NCBI GenBank assembly: GCA_031272715.1
Contig: JAISTH010000071.1
Coordinates: 62,001 to 126,000, forward strand
Direction of reading: 5' to 3'
Source: Desulfovibrio sp.
GTDB taxonomy: Bacteria > Desulfobacterota > Desulfovibrionia > Desulfovibrionales > Desulfovibrionaceae
Length of the DNA stretch: 64,000 nucleotides
Shown: in pieces, positions 55,548 to 64,000 of the stretch
Layout of the letters: each line of letters begins with the position of its first letter
Numbering within the stretch: the first letter of the stretch is position 1
Notes under the pieces: generated by a model
The model's database searches: none
What the model saw: the letters and a program-made list of their open reading frames with translations, nothing else
What the model was told of the DNA's origin: nothing
Program-made: the position numbers and the translations under genes

Positions 55548-56738
55548 ATGGAAGAGCGGGAAATCTACGCGGCGGCGGTGGAGATCGTGCGCCGCAATCG
55601 CGGCAAGCTGGAAGTGAAGGCGAAGGTCGGCGCGGCCAACCGGGAGGAACTGAGCGTGGTCTACACCCCAGGCGTCGCCGAGCCCACAAGGCGCGTCAGG
55701 GACGATCACGCCCTCCAGTTCCAGTACACCAACAGATCCACCAATCTCGCCATCGTCACCGACGGCTCGGCGGTCCTCGGACTCGGGAACATCGGCCCCG
55801 AGGCGGCCATGGTGGTGATGGAGGGCAAGGGGGTCATGCTCAAGGAGTTCGCGGGGGCCGATCCCGTGCCCCTGTGCCTCTCCACCCAGGACACCGAGAC
55901 CATCATCGCGACGGTCAAGGCCATCGAGCCGTCCTTCGGCTTCATCTTCCTTGAGGACATCTCGGCGCCCCGATGCTTCGAGATCGTGGACAGGCTGAGC
56001 CGCGAGCTTTCGATCCCCGTCTTCCACGACGACCAGGAGGGCACCGCGGTGGCCCTGTGCGCGGCCATCAAGAACATGCTGCGCCTGACGGGCGACCGTC
56101 TGGGCGACAAGCGCATCGTCGTCAACGGCGCCGGCGCGGCAGGCCTCGCCACGGCGAAGCTCATCCGGGAGATGGGCGGCCACGACATCGTCCTGTGCGA
56201 CAAGGTCGGGGTGCTGACGGGAAGCACGCCGGGCCTGGATCCCTATAGGGCCGCCTTCGCCGCCCAGACGGACTCCCGCGGGGCGACCACGCTGACGGAG
56301 GCCCTGCGGGGGGCGGACATTCTCATCGGGCTTTCCGTGGCCCGGGTGGTGACCCAGGACATGGTGCGGGGCATGCGGCCAGGCGCCGCGGCCTTCTGCC
56401 TCGCCAACCCGGATCCGGAAATACTGCCTCCCGACGCGAAGGCCGCCGGGGCGCGCTTCACGGCCTCCGGGCGCTTCGACTACCCCAACACCATCAACAA
56501 TCTCCACGCCTTCCCGGGGATCGTGCGGGGGACCATGGAAGCCGGGGCGCGTCAGGTCACCCTCGGCATGAAGCTCGCCGCCGTCGACGCCATCGCCGGC
56601 TACGTGCCGGACGCCGCCCTCGCCGACGACTTCCTGATGCCCGAGGCACTCGATCCGGCTCTCGCCCTTCACGTGGCGGACAGGGTCGCGGCGGCCGCCC
56701 GCAGCGAGGGCGTCGCCAGAGGCGGGAAAGACGCCTGA
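55548..56738 (+). CDS. NAD(P)-dependent malic enzyme
   Basis: 396 residues from the ATG at 55548 with ACGGAGGA upstream. N-terminal malic domain: VVYTPGVAEPTRRV, GLGNIGPEAAMVVMEGK, and FHDDQEGTAVALCAAI for metal and malate. Rossmann NAD domain: VNGAGAAGLATAKLI. It lacks the C-terminal phosphotransacetylase-like domain of MaeB. It decarboxylates malate to pyruvate. Full length. Confidence 0.95.
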   Translation: MEEREIYAAAVEIVRRNRGKLEVKAKVGAANREELSVVYTPGVAEPTRRVRDDHALQFQYTNRSTNLAIVTDGSAVLGLGNIGPEAAMVVMEGKGVMLKEFAGADPVPLCLSTQDTETIIATVKAIEPSFGFIFLEDISAPRCFEIVDRLSRELSIPVFHDDQEGTAVALCAAIKNMLRLTGDRLGDKRIVVNGAGAAGLATAKLIREMGGHDIVLCDKVGVLTGSTPGLDPYRAAFAAQTDSRGATTLTEALRGADILIGLSVARVVTQDMVRGMRPGAAAFCLANPDPEILPPDAKAAGARFTASGRFDYPNTINNLHAFPGIVRGTMEAGARQVTLGMKLAAVDAIAGYVPDAALADDFLMPEALDPALALHVADRVAAAARSEGVARGGKDA

Positions 56739-56792
56739 ACCTTCACTCCGGCCGCCGTGGCGACGCGGCGGCCGGATCGCGACGTTCCATCC

Positions 56793-57905
56793 ATGAGCAG
56801 TGCACGCGCCAAGCATCCCTTCCGCCGGCACGTCGGCCTTTCCTCCCGTCTGCAGCCCGGCGCCGTCCCCGGCGCGATGGTGCCGCTGCCGGATTCCGGG
56901 CCGGCGGTCGTCACAGTCATGACCCTCGACCGGGAGAAGGCGAGGCCGCCGGTTCCGGTGCAGGATTTCCGGAAGCTCCCCCTGCCCGATCCAAATGCCG
57001 AAGAGGGCGTCTGGGTCAGGGTGTGCGGTCTGGGGCAGGTGGAGCCCCTGATGGAGATAGCCGGGAGGTACGGCCTGCCGCGCCTTTCCATGGCGGACGC
57101 CGTGAGCCCCGGTTGGCGCTCGAAGATGGAGGAGAGCGGGGACTACCTCTTCTTCGTGATCCAGTCGCCCATGCTCCAGGACGGGATTGCCAGGAGCGAG
57201 CACCTGTCCTTCTTCATCCGGGACAACGTCCTCGTCTCCTTCGAGGACGAGCCCACTGCACTCGTGGACTCCCTCTGGGAGCGGTTCGCCGCCGCCAACG
57301 CCTATGCGGGCATGCGTCTGCACGCGAACTTTCTCGCCTATCTTGCCGTGGACTACGTCATCGACCGGTTCTTCCCCATCCTGGACCAGAAGGGCGAGGC
57401 CCTTGCGGCGCTGGAGGAGGCCATCAGCCAGGGGGAGCCCACCCAGGAGGAACTGCGCCAGCTCCACGAGGTCAAGCGGGACATCTCCACCTTGCGGCGG
57501 CTGCTGTCGCCGTACCGGGATCTCGGCGCCGGACTGCGCAGGCACCGTCTGGACGAGGAGACCCGGGACATCGAGCCCTTCCTGGACGACCTGCGGAGCC
57601 ACGTGCTGCAGGCGGCGGATCTCATCGACGCCTACCAGGAGGTGGCGAACTCCCTGAGCGACATCTACCAGGCAACCCTGACGAACCGGATGAACGCCAT
57701 CATCAAGGTGCTGACCGTCATCTCGACGCTTTTCATGCCCCTCAGCTTCATCGCGGGCGTCTACGGGATGAACTTCGACGGGAGCGTCTCGCCGTGGAAC
57801 ATGCCGGAGCTGCGGCTGGCCTTCGGGTATCCGCTGGCCCTGGGCATGATGGCGGGCGTGGCCGTCTGCATGCTGTGGTTCTTCAAGCGGCGGAAGTGGC
57901 TCTGA
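56793..57905 (+). CDS. corA: CorA-family magnesium/cobalt transporter
   Basis: 370 residues from the ATG at 56793 (KHPFRRHVGLSSR near the N-terminus). Long cytoplasmic alpha/beta funnel, helical stalk (SDIYQATLTNRMNAIIKVLT), then two C-terminal membrane helices with the selectivity motif YGMNFDGS between them, ending FFKRRKWL. Pentameric divalent cation channel of the inner membrane. Starts 54 bp after malic enzyme. Confidence 0.95.
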   Translation: MSSARAKHPFRRHVGLSSRLQPGAVPGAMVPLPDSGPAVVTVMTLDREKARPPVPVQDFRKLPLPDPNAEEGVWVRVCGLGQVEPLMEIAGRYGLPRLSMADAVSPGWRSKMEESGDYLFFVIQSPMLQDGIARSEHLSFFIRDNVLVSFEDEPTALVDSLWERFAAANAYAGMRLHANFLAYLAVDYVIDRFFPILDQKGEALAALEEAISQGEPTQEELRQLHEVKRDISTLRRLLSPYRDLGAGLRRHRLDEETRDIEPFLDDLRSHVLQAADLIDAYQEVANSLSDIYQATLTNRMNAIIKVLTVISTLFMPLSFIAGVYGMNFDGSVSPWNMPELRLAFGYPLALGMMAGVAVCMLWFFKRRKWL

Positions 57906-57965
57906 CTTCGAGGCAACCGGAAGGCGGCCGGCCCCGGGAACCGCGGGGCGGGGTCCGCGTCGCCC

Positions 57966-58427
57966 TCAGGGCTTCGCGGGTATCAGCGCCTTGTGGGGCG
58001 AGCGCATCCTGAAGAGGAAGTCCGCCTTCCTGGTCTCTCCGCTGACGATGAGCCGCAGCAGCAGCTTCGCCTTCGGGTCCTCCCGCACCACGAAATACCC
58101 CTTGACGCCCTTCTGGGTGAATTTTCCCTGGTATTGCCCCTTGGCCTTGGCCGGAGGGCCGGCGCCCAGGGATCGTGCCGTGTCCTTGGCGAGATCCTGG
58201 ACGTCCGAGGGAGATCGGCTCTCGTAGGTCGTGATGGAGGCGGAACAGGAGTGGTCGCGGGTTCCGAGGTGCAGGAACGTGGCGTCCCGCTCCCTGCTGG
58301 GTCCCTTTATCATGACCCAGTCGTCGGGCGGATCCAGGCTGTAGTGCTTCGTCGTCACCGCGGCGGCGGCCGGCGTCGGCAGCGCGAGGCACAGCAGGAG
58401 CAGGGCGAGGAGGGGAAGGCGCTTCAA
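57966..58427 (-). CDS. hypothetical exported protein
   Basis: 153 residues. Signal peptide about 1-23 (LLALLLLCLALPTPAAAA). The mature domain has KHYSLDPPDDWVMIKGP and a second half with strands KGYFVVREDPKAKLLLRLIV. It is probably a small alpha/beta periplasmic protein; no family name recognised. It lies 50 bp downstream of the ABC-2 permease on the same strand. Confidence 0.75.
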   Translation of the reverse strand: MKRLPLLALLLLCLALPTPAAAAVTTKHYSLDPPDDWVMIKGPSRERDATFLHLGTRDHSCSASITTYESRSPSDVQDLAKDTARSLGAGPPAKAKGQYQGKFTQKGVKGYFVVREDPKAKLLLRLIVSGETRKADFLFRMRSPHKALIPAKP

Positions 58428-58476
58428 GGTCGGGCCTCCGGATCGCGGATGGGGGACGTCCCGGGGGGTGGCAGGG

Positions 58477-59613
58477 TCACGTTCGTCGCCTGAAGAGGAA
58501 GATGGCCACCGTCACGGTCACGGAACTGATGAGGGCGATCTTCCACAGGCGGGACAGCGTGGCGGCGAGGCCCATGTCCTTCAGGAAGAGTCCCTGGCAT
58601 ATGGCCACGAAGTGGCACACGGGGTTGAAGTCGCTGGCGTATTGCAGGAAGGGGGGCATGTTCACGACGGGTGTGACCGCCCCGGAGATCAGGATGCAGG
58701 GGACTCCGATGGTGAAGGCGCCGAGGAAGGCCTGCTGCTGGGTCGAGGAGAGGGAACTCACCATGAGACCGATGCCCCCCGCGGCCGCCGCGAAGATCAG
58801 CATCGAAATGTAGAGCAGCGCCACGGCCCCGGTGAAGGGGACGCCGAATCCGAAGATCGAGATCAGCAGGAAGATCGTGCCGTGGACGAGCCCGATGATG
58901 CATCCGGGCACGAGCTTGGCCAGGGCGATTTCCGCCGGGGTGGCCGGGCTCACCAGGAGTTGGTCGAAGGTCCCCACCTCCCGTTCCCGGGCGACGCTCA
59001 GACCCGTCACCACGAGCCCCAGCATGAAGCTCAGCATGCCGATGAGGTTGGGCAGGAAGAACCACTGGAATTCCAGATTGGGGTTGAACCAGCTGCGCAC
59101 CTCTATGTCCAGCTTCGGCATGAGGGCGTCGCGCGCCTGGTCCCTGATGGTTCCCGAGGCCACGTCGTCCACGATGTCCTGGAGATAGTAGGTGACGATC
59201 TGTGCGGCGTTGGCCCTGCGCCCATCAAGGATCGTCTGCACGACGGCGGGGTCCCCCCGGGCGATCCTGGCCGAGAAGTCGGAGGGGAAGACCAGGGCGA
59301 CGAGGGCGTCCCCGCGTTCGACGATCCCGCCGATCTCCTTCTCGCTCTGCGCATGGCGGATGTCCCTGAAGGTTGTCGGGGAGCCCCGCAGCCCGTGAAG
59401 CACCTTCTGGCTCCAGCTTCCGCCGTCGTGGTTGAGCACTGCCACGTCCACGTTGCGCACCTCCATGGTCGCGGCCCATCCGAAGATGACGATCTGGGCC
59501 AGGGGCGGCACGATGAGCATCAGCCGGGACGTCTTGTTGTAGAGCTGGACCAGCAGTTCCTTCCGGACGATGGTGGCGATGCGCCTGAGGCTCTGGCGAA
59601 GGTGTGCGATCAT
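58477..59613 (-). CDS. ABC-2 type transporter permease (YhhJ/DrrB-like), intact copy
   Basis: 378 residues. One N-terminal membrane segment (LMLIVPPLAQIVIFGWAA), a large extracytoplasmic domain (about 45-190), then five segments including FLPNLIGMLSFMLGLVVTG, and the ABC-2 signature SVAREREVGTFDQLLVSP. It would export drugs, lipids or polysaccharide with a partner ATPase, which is not encoded nearby. Copy with six Cs at 59253-59258, full frame. Confidence 0.93.
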   Translation of the reverse strand: MIAHLRQSLRRIATIVRKELLVQLYNKTSRLMLIVPPLAQIVIFGWAATMEVRNVDVAVLNHDGGSWSQKVLHGLRGSPTTFRDIRHAQSEKEIGGIVERGDALVALVFPSDFSARIARGDPAVVQTILDGRRANAAQIVTYYLQDIVDDVASGTIRDQARDALMPKLDIEVRSWFNPNLEFQWFFLPNLIGMLSFMLGLVVTGLSVAREREVGTFDQLLVSPATPAEIALAKLVPGCIIGLVHGTIFLLISIFGFGVPFTGAVALLYISMLIFAAAAGGIGLMVSSLSSTQQQAFLGAFTIGVPCILISGAVTPVVNMPPFLQYASDFNPVCHFVAICQGLFLKDMGLAATLSRLWKIALISSVTVTVAIFLFRRRT

Positions 59614-59679
59614 GGTCTGGGGCGGCTCCGGGTTGCGCGTTCGGTTGCGATGTTCCGGGGGGATGCGGCGGGGTGTCTG

Positions 59680-59990
59680 TCAGTCGTCGTCGACGGTCAG
59701 GGGGCGGGGGCGCCCGGGGCTCCGCGGGGATGCGCCTGCGGGTCTTCGGCGGGGGCTTGGCCCGGGCCGACGTGGCGTCCTCCCGTGGGGGGATGGGGCG
59801 GGGCCGTTGGGGTGTCCGCAGGCAGGTGTAGCACATTCCGGAAGCAGGGGGGAAGCGTGCGGTGAGGCGTCCGGGATTGCCGGGCCTGCGATTGGGGGGA
59901 CGCATGCGACCGGCGGCAGGGCCCGGACGGGGCCTGCGCGTTCCCGGGGACGGTCTCGGCATCGGCCGTCTTGCAGGGGGAGAAGGGGAA
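59680..59990 (-). pseudogene. duplicated, decaying 3' end of the EPSP synthase gene
   Basis: The sequence matches 61238-61575 over most of its length (shared ends GTCGTCGACG and GACGGTCTCGGC) but carries indels that destroy the frame; the terminal VDDD and stop survive. It lies between the two permease copies, where the tandem duplication left it. Confidence 0.75.
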
Positions 59991-60047
59991 GAGGCTCCAT
60001 GATCCGCCTTCATGTCGTGGATGGGGACGTCCGCGGGAGCGGCCGTG

Positions 60048-61183
60048 TCACGTCCGTCGCCTGAAGACGAAGATCGCCACCGTCACGGCCACGGAACTGA
60101 TGACGACGATTTTCCACAGGCGGGACAGCGTGGCGGCGAGGGTCATGTTTTTAAGGAAGAGGCCCTGGCATATGCCCACGAAGTGGCACAGGGGGTTGAT
60201 CTGGCTGGCGTATTGCAGGAAGGGGGGCATGTTCACGACGGGGGTGATCGCCCCGGAGATGAGGATGCAGGGGACCCCGATGGTGAAGGCGCCGAGGAAG
60301 GCCTGCTGCTGGGTCGATGACAGCGAACTCACCATGAGGCCGATGCCTCCTGCGGCCGCCGCGAAGAAGAGCATCGACGCGTAGAGCAGCGCCACGGTCC
60401 CGGTGAAGGGGACGCCGAATCCGAAGACCGAGATCAGCAGGAAGATCGTGCCGTGGACGAGTCCGATGATGCATCCGGGCACGAGCTTGGCCAGCGCGAT
60501 TTCCGTCGGGGTGGCCGGGCTCACCAGGAGCTGGTCGAAGGTCCCCACCTCCCGTTCCCGGGCGACGCTCAGGCCCGTCACGACGAGGCCCAGTATGAAG
60601 CTCAGCATGCCGATGATGTTGGGCAGGAAGAACCACTGGAACTTCAGGTTGGGGTTGAACCAGCTGCGCACCTCTATGTCCAGCTTCGGCAGGACGGCGT
60701 TGCGCGCCTGGTCCCTGACGGTCCCCTCGGCCACGCCATCCACGATGTCCTGGAGGTAGTAGGAGACGATCTGGGCGGCGTTGGCCCTGCGGCCATCAAG
60801 GATCGTCTGCAGGACGGCGGGATCCCCCGGATGATCCTGGCCGAGAAGTCGGAGGGGAAGACCAGGGCGACGAGGACCTCTCCGCGCTCGACGATCCCGC
60901 CGATCTCCTTTTCGCTCTGCGTATGGCGGATGTCCCTGAAGGTTGTCGGGGAGCCCCGCAGCCCGTGAAGCACCTTCTGGCTCCAGCTTCCGCCGTCGTG
61001 GTTGAGCACGGCCACGTCCACGTTGCGGACCTCCATGGTCGCGGCCCATCCGAAGACGACGATCTGGACCAGGGGCGGCATGATGAGCATGAGCCGCGAC
61101 GTCTTGCCGAAGCACAGGACCAGCAGTTCCTTGCGGACGATGGTGAAGATGCGTCTGAGGCTCTGGCGGAGGCGCGCGATCAT
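60048..61183 (-). pseudogene. ABC-2 permease, duplicate with a frameshift
   Basis: Protein-level match to the intact permease along its whole length, but in two frames. Residues 1-117 (MIARLRQSLRR to FSARIIRG) are in the start frame; the rest (DPAVLQTILDG to VAIFVFRRRT) is in another. The join is a C-run of five at 60824-60828, against six in the other copy, a net one-base loss. All other motifs are kept, so the inactivation is recent, phase-variable, or an assembly error. Confidence 0.85.
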
Positions 61184-61237
61184 GGCCGGGCCGCGCGTTC
61201 GGTTGCGTTGCGGCGGCGTGATGGGGCGGGGTGCCTG

Positions 61238-62941
61238 TCAGTCATCGTCGACGACCGGAGGCGGCAGTGTCGCCCGGGTTTCCGTGAGGATGCGCCTGCG
61301 GGCCTTCGGCTGGGTCTTGGGCGGGGCCGTTGGGGCGTCCCCCTGCGGGCCCGTTGGGGCGTCCTCCTGCGGGGCCGGGGCGGGAGCCTTCGGGATGCCT
61401 GCGGGGAGGGTGTTGTACACGTTCCAGAAGCCGGGGAAGAGATCGGTGACGCATCCGGGATTGCCGAGCCTGCGATTGGGCAGGACGCAGGCGACCAGAG
61501 CCAGGGCGAGGGCCCAGACCGGGGACGGCGCGTTCCATGGGACGGTCTCGGCGTCGCCGGTCTTGCGCAGGGTGCCATCCGATTCCAGGGCGAGCCCCAG
61601 CCGTTCGAGGAAGGCGTTGGTCTGTGCGGCCATGGCGGGGGCCTCGGGCAGCGGGAGATGCGCGTCCCCGCCTTTCAGCGCCGCGCAGGCCGCCAGCGCC
61701 GCCGCGAGAGGATGCCAGTCCTCGGGAAGGCCCGAGGGCAGGGACTGGATCGCGGCCTGGACCATGGGCTTTTCGGAGGATGCGGACACCTGTCCCTTCC
61801 CGATGTCGATGCGCAGGCCCAGGTTCCGGAGCAGGGCGAGGGGGGCGTGGGCTTCGGACCAGCCGGGCCATGCGCCTTTCAGCGTGACCCTTCCTCCGAG
61901 CGGCAGAGGCAGGGCCAGCAGGAAGATGGCCAGTTCCGGCTCCATGGGGAGCGAGGGATGGGCCGGCACGGCGAGAGGGCCCGGCGTCACCCCGATGGAG
62001 AAGCCCTGCACGTCGAGTTGGGCTCCGGCTTCCAGCAGCGGGGGCAGGGTCCTGGCGAGGCTGAGTTCCCTGCGGGGGTGCCGGGAGAAGTCGACGACGA
62101 TGGGGGCCGCATAGGCGGGGGCGGCGAGCAGGATGCCCTCTCCGAGTTCCGGAGGGACGTCGTCGGGCAGGACGGCGACGTCGGGGAGGACGCCCGAGCA
62201 TTCCAGCCTGAGGGGCAGTCCGGAGCTTCTTGGGACCAGGCTCACCATGCGGGCGCCCATCTGTTGGATGAACTGTCCGACGGGCGCGAGGTTCGCGAAC
62301 TTCAGATCCCCGTCGCCGGTGAATTTCGCCTTGGCGTGTCTGCCGAGGTAGTGCCCGAGGAGGAGGAAGAAGGTCCAGGGGCTCGCCCCCATGTGGAGCA
62401 CCGTGTCCGGGGCCTCCATGGGAGGGGCGGCCTTGGTGGTGATGACGGGGTCTTCCCAGGCGATTTGCGCCCCGGCGTGGTTGAGGGCCTTGACGCAGTC
62501 CATGATCGGGTCGTTCATGAGACAGGGGGCGAGGGTCGTCGCCGCCCCGTGGGCGGCGGCGAGAAGGAGCCAGGCCCGGGTGCCGCGGCAGACGAGGGGG
62601 GCCTCGACGGTCAGGTCGGCGGGTTTGCGGGGCGGGGCGAGATTGAATGCGGGAAGGCGTCCGCCGTCCTTTTCCGGAGGGGGGAGGAAGGTCATCTCCT
62701 GCAGCAGGGTGAAGAGGGTCCCGGAGCATCGGCCATCGCCGCTCACCCTTGCGGCGGCGGCCTCCCACGAGCGTCGGAGGAACTTCTCGTCCTCGGCGGC
62801 CAGGTGGCCCTTTCTCCCCTCCATGCGCCGCAGCAGGTTGTGGCGTCTGGCAAGGAGCTTCAGCAGTTCCTTGTCGATGTCGGCGACGGCCTCTCGGAGC
62901 GGGGGATGGGGGGGATGCGGGGGTTTGCGGTCGTGTGGCAT
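61238..62941 (-). CDS. aroA: chorismate-mutase-like / EPSP synthase-type fusion
   Basis: 567 residues from the ATG at 62941 (MPHDRKPPHPPH); no Shine-Dalgarno is visible and the frame is open upstream. Residues about 15-90 resemble a chorismate mutase helix bundle (LREAVADIDKELLKLLARR). Residues about 100-500 are an EPSP-synthase-type repeat domain (WPGWSEAHAPLALLRNLGLRI, DWHPLAAALAACAALKGGD). The C-terminal 60 residues are a Pro-rich tail. Desulfovibrio has such an EPSP-synthase-related protein in its aromatic cluster. EPSPS active-site residues were not confirmed by eye, so catalysis is probable, not certain. Confidence 0.75.
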   Translation of the reverse strand: MPHDRKPPHPPHPPLREAVADIDKELLKLLARRHNLLRRMEGRKGHLAAEDEKFLRRSWEAAAARVSGDGRCSGTLFTLLQEMTFLPPPEKDGGRLPAFNLAPPRKPADLTVEAPLVCRGTRAWLLLAAAHGAATTLAPCLMNDPIMDCVKALNHAGAQIAWEDPVITTKAAPPMEAPDTVLHMGASPWTFFLLLGHYLGRHAKAKFTGDGDLKFANLAPVGQFIQQMGARMVSLVPRSSGLPLRLECSGVLPDVAVLPDDVPPELGEGILLAAPAYAAPIVVDFSRHPRRELSLARTLPPLLEAGAQLDVQGFSIGVTPGPLAVPAHPSLPMEPELAIFLLALPLPLGGRVTLKGAWPGWSEAHAPLALLRNLGLRIDIGKGQVSASSEKPMVQAAIQSLPSGLPEDWHPLAAALAACAALKGGDAHLPLPEAPAMAAQTNAFLERLGLALESDGTLRKTGDAETVPWNAPSPVWALALALVACVLPNRRLGNPGCVTDLFPGFWNVYNTLPAGIPKAPAPAPQEDAPTGPQGDAPTAPPKTQPKARRRILTETRATLPPPVVDDD

Positions 62942-63778
62942 TGCGTGGAGTGCGGCGGCATGGTCGCAGGATGTGGTGGTGTGCGGGAGTGCATGCTCTG
63001 CCGCGTGGGGGACTGCCGTCGAGGTCGCGTCGCGACGGGCGGTCGGGTCCGTGTGGCCATGTCCGGGTCGTCGGGGCGTCCCTGCGGAGTTCGTGGGCCG
63101 GGTCTTCCTCGTTCCTGCGGGCCGGCTTTCGGGAGTCTCCGTCCGGCCTTCCGTCTCGTGCCCGGCGTCCCCGTGACTGCCCGGATCCGGTCGTGGGCGT
63201 ATCGCGGCCGGGGGAACCGGCGGCCCGGCTTGGATCGTGCCGGATCCTTCTCCTTGCAGAGCGTGTTTCTCCACGATTTGGCGCCTTGCGTCAAGGGGCG
63301 GGGCGCCGATGGGCCTCCCGTCCTTTCGATGGGGCGTCCTGCGTGGTCCGGCGTCGTTCCTGCCGTGGGTCGGCCCTGCAGCGGGGTCGGCCCCATAGGG
63401 CGGCATGCGCCGCGGCACTGCCACGGCGCGGCCCGCGCTCCGGGCCGCTGGCCGCCATCCGCTCCGGGCCGCGGCAATCCTTCCGCTCCGGCCGATGCGG
63501 CCTTCGCGCCCATGCAGGCCTTGGAGCGGGATGCCGCAGACGGGGACGATGCTGGCCATCCCGCAGCAACGGATGAATTTGGCGGAGGGGGTTTACCCGG
63601 TGGCGTTTGTGGTGTATGAAGGGGTGTGAAACGTGCCGCCCTGGGTGAGGGATATCCGGCCACGGGACGTCCCCCCGGACGTCCATCGGACGGGACCCCT
63701 TCCCGGATTGGCGGAGCGACGGCGATGGGCGGATCCGGCGCCGTCGCGGCAACAACCCACAAATTTTCGCCGGGGGGG

Positions 63779-63808
63779 TTGACCTGAAGGCGGGAAGCTT
63801 GTTATAAA
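63779..63808 (+). promoter_or_regulatory. candidate sigma-70 promoter of aprB
   Basis: TTGACC (63779-63784), 18-bp spacer, TATAAA (63803-63808). The start would be near 63815, giving a leader of about 127 nt. Confidence 0.55.
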
Positions 63809-63825
63809 TTGCGCAAGCCTTGCGC
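63799..63825 (+). promoter_or_regulatory. overlapping inverted repeats at the aprB -10 and start site
   Basis: TTGTTATAAATTGCGCAA (63799-63816) has the 18-bp spacing of Rex operators (TTGTGAAN4TTCACAA), agreeing at about 11 of 14 defined positions but lacking the GTG/CAC core. Next to it GCGCAA-GCC-TTGCGC (63811-63825) is a perfect dyad. Either may bind a redox or sulfate-metabolism regulator. Confidence 0.35.
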
Positions 63826-63941
63826 TCTCCGCTTTGCGGGGAGTTTCGGCGCGACGGACGGGCATGCCCCCCATACGGGCCCGCCGGCGCGACGAGGCTG
63901 GGTTTCAGGAGAACATTTTTACAGAGTTGGAGGACACGCGT

Positions 63942-64000
63942 ATGCCGACGTTTGTCGACCCGTCCAAATGCGACGGTTGCAAGGGTGGCGAAAAGACTGC
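63942..64000 (+). CDS. aprB: adenylylsulfate reductase beta subunit, 5' end
   Basis: 19 codons plus two bases, cut by the right edge: MPTFVDPSKCDGCKGGEKT. This is the conserved start of AprB, with the first Cys pair CDGC of a [4Fe-4S] ferredoxin domain. GGAGG is 8 bp upstream. With AprA it reduces APS to sulfite in dissimilatory sulfate reduction. Confidence 0.92.
   Translation, partial: MPTFVDPSKCDGCKGGEKT

Larger units (their letters stand above)
58425..61575. repeat. tandem duplication of about 1.57 kb
   Basis: Two copies, about 58425-59982 and 59990-61575. Each contains an ABC-2 permease, its downstream edge and the last few hundred bases of the EPSP synthase gene. Permease regions are near-identical at DNA level; the EPSP-derived parts have diverged with indels. 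It spans the breakpoint where the second EPSP end became a remnant. Confidence 0.85.
62942..63941. other. 1 kb intergenic region with the aprB leader
   Basis: No gene seen. The left part is GC-rich with many small dyads. The right part holds the aprB promoter and leader. Confidence 0.55.

Noticed and set aside
62942..63559. A 200-residue N-terminal extension of the EPSP synthase-type protein
   Set aside because: The frame is open but of shadow-like composition, rich in Arg/Pro/Gly, with no motif.

Overview
The window is from a GC-rich, motile, anaerobic sulfate reducer of the Desulfovibrionaceae type. Support: the right edge opens the beta subunit of dissimilatory APS reductase (aprB, first 19 codons). 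The left part carries a flgB-flgC-fliE-fliF-fliG-fliH-fliI flagellar cluster in the order usual for Desulfovibrio. An RpoH sigma factor, a branched-chain amino acid ABC operon and a fused chorismate-mutase-like/EPSP synthase gene fit the same group. The GC-rich backbone is interrupted by AT-rich stretches (about 1-900, 16.85-21.8 kb, 26.88-28.14 kb, 37.7-38.25 kb, 49.65-51.5 kb) that hold most of the accessory or broken genes. No rRNA and no CRISPR array were seen; one tRNA (Val-TAC) is present.

Layout. 0-2 kb: a broken AAA-ATPase-like gene running in from the left edge, an unrecognised coiled-coil ORF, then non-coding DNA with three sigma-54-type promoter elements spaced exactly 23 bp apart. 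2.1-6.0 kb (minus): a SWIM zinc-finger protein and a SNF2 helicase. 7.1-16.8 kb (plus): a zinc-ribbon protein and the flagellar basal-body/export cluster. FliH is enlarged by 13 ten-residue repeats, FliI has a linker insertion, and a small ORF after fliF repeats the FliF C-terminal motif. 16.9-21.5 kb: tRNA-Val followed by an AT-rich island with alkA, ogt, a secreted protein made of two copies of one domain, and an AlbA_2/Schlafen-type protein. 21.8-26.9 kb: a HbpS/GlcG-like protein, then on the minus strand mnmA, hrpB and hslV. 26.9-27.9 kb: a 5'-truncated AAA ATPase. 28.1-36.4 kb (minus): rpoH, a TPR lipoprotein, a LolB-like lipoprotein, rpiB, cysS and an M48 protease, probably one transcription unit. 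36.6-37.4 kb: an alpha-carbonic anhydrase. 37.7-38.2 kb: a broken Panacea/SocA gene.

38.8-43.7 kb (plus): a short MetH-type methionine synthase, a TlpA-like thioredoxin, a GNAT enzyme, hpt and a DUF3426 membrane protein, ending in a strong terminator. 43.9 kb (minus): a YkgJ-type cysteine-cluster protein. 44.8-49.6 kb (plus): livJ-livH-livM-livG-livF. 50-51.5 kb: a truncated AAA-ATPase-like gene abutting a truncated autotransporter whose upstream region holds a GGTA tetranucleotide tract. 52.7-57.9 kb: an FMN 2-hydroxyacid dehydrogenase, a flavodoxin-fold reductase, malic enzyme and CorA. 58-63 kb (minus): a secreted protein and a tandem duplication of about 1.57 kb carrying an ABC-2 permease. 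One copy is frameshifted, and the duplicated end of the neighbouring EPSP synthase gene is decaying. 62.9-64 kb: a long leader region and aprB.

The most unusual items are: an RpoH with eleven 27-residue Lys/Pro repeats; the three-fold 23-bp sigma-54-like array ahead of a hairpin; the extra FliF-tail ORF; the fresh permease duplication; the GGTA tract by the autotransporter; an MnmA whose cysteine layout departs from the usual one; and the two-domain secreted protein in the tRNA-Val island. All functions are read from sequence by eye; no database search was made.
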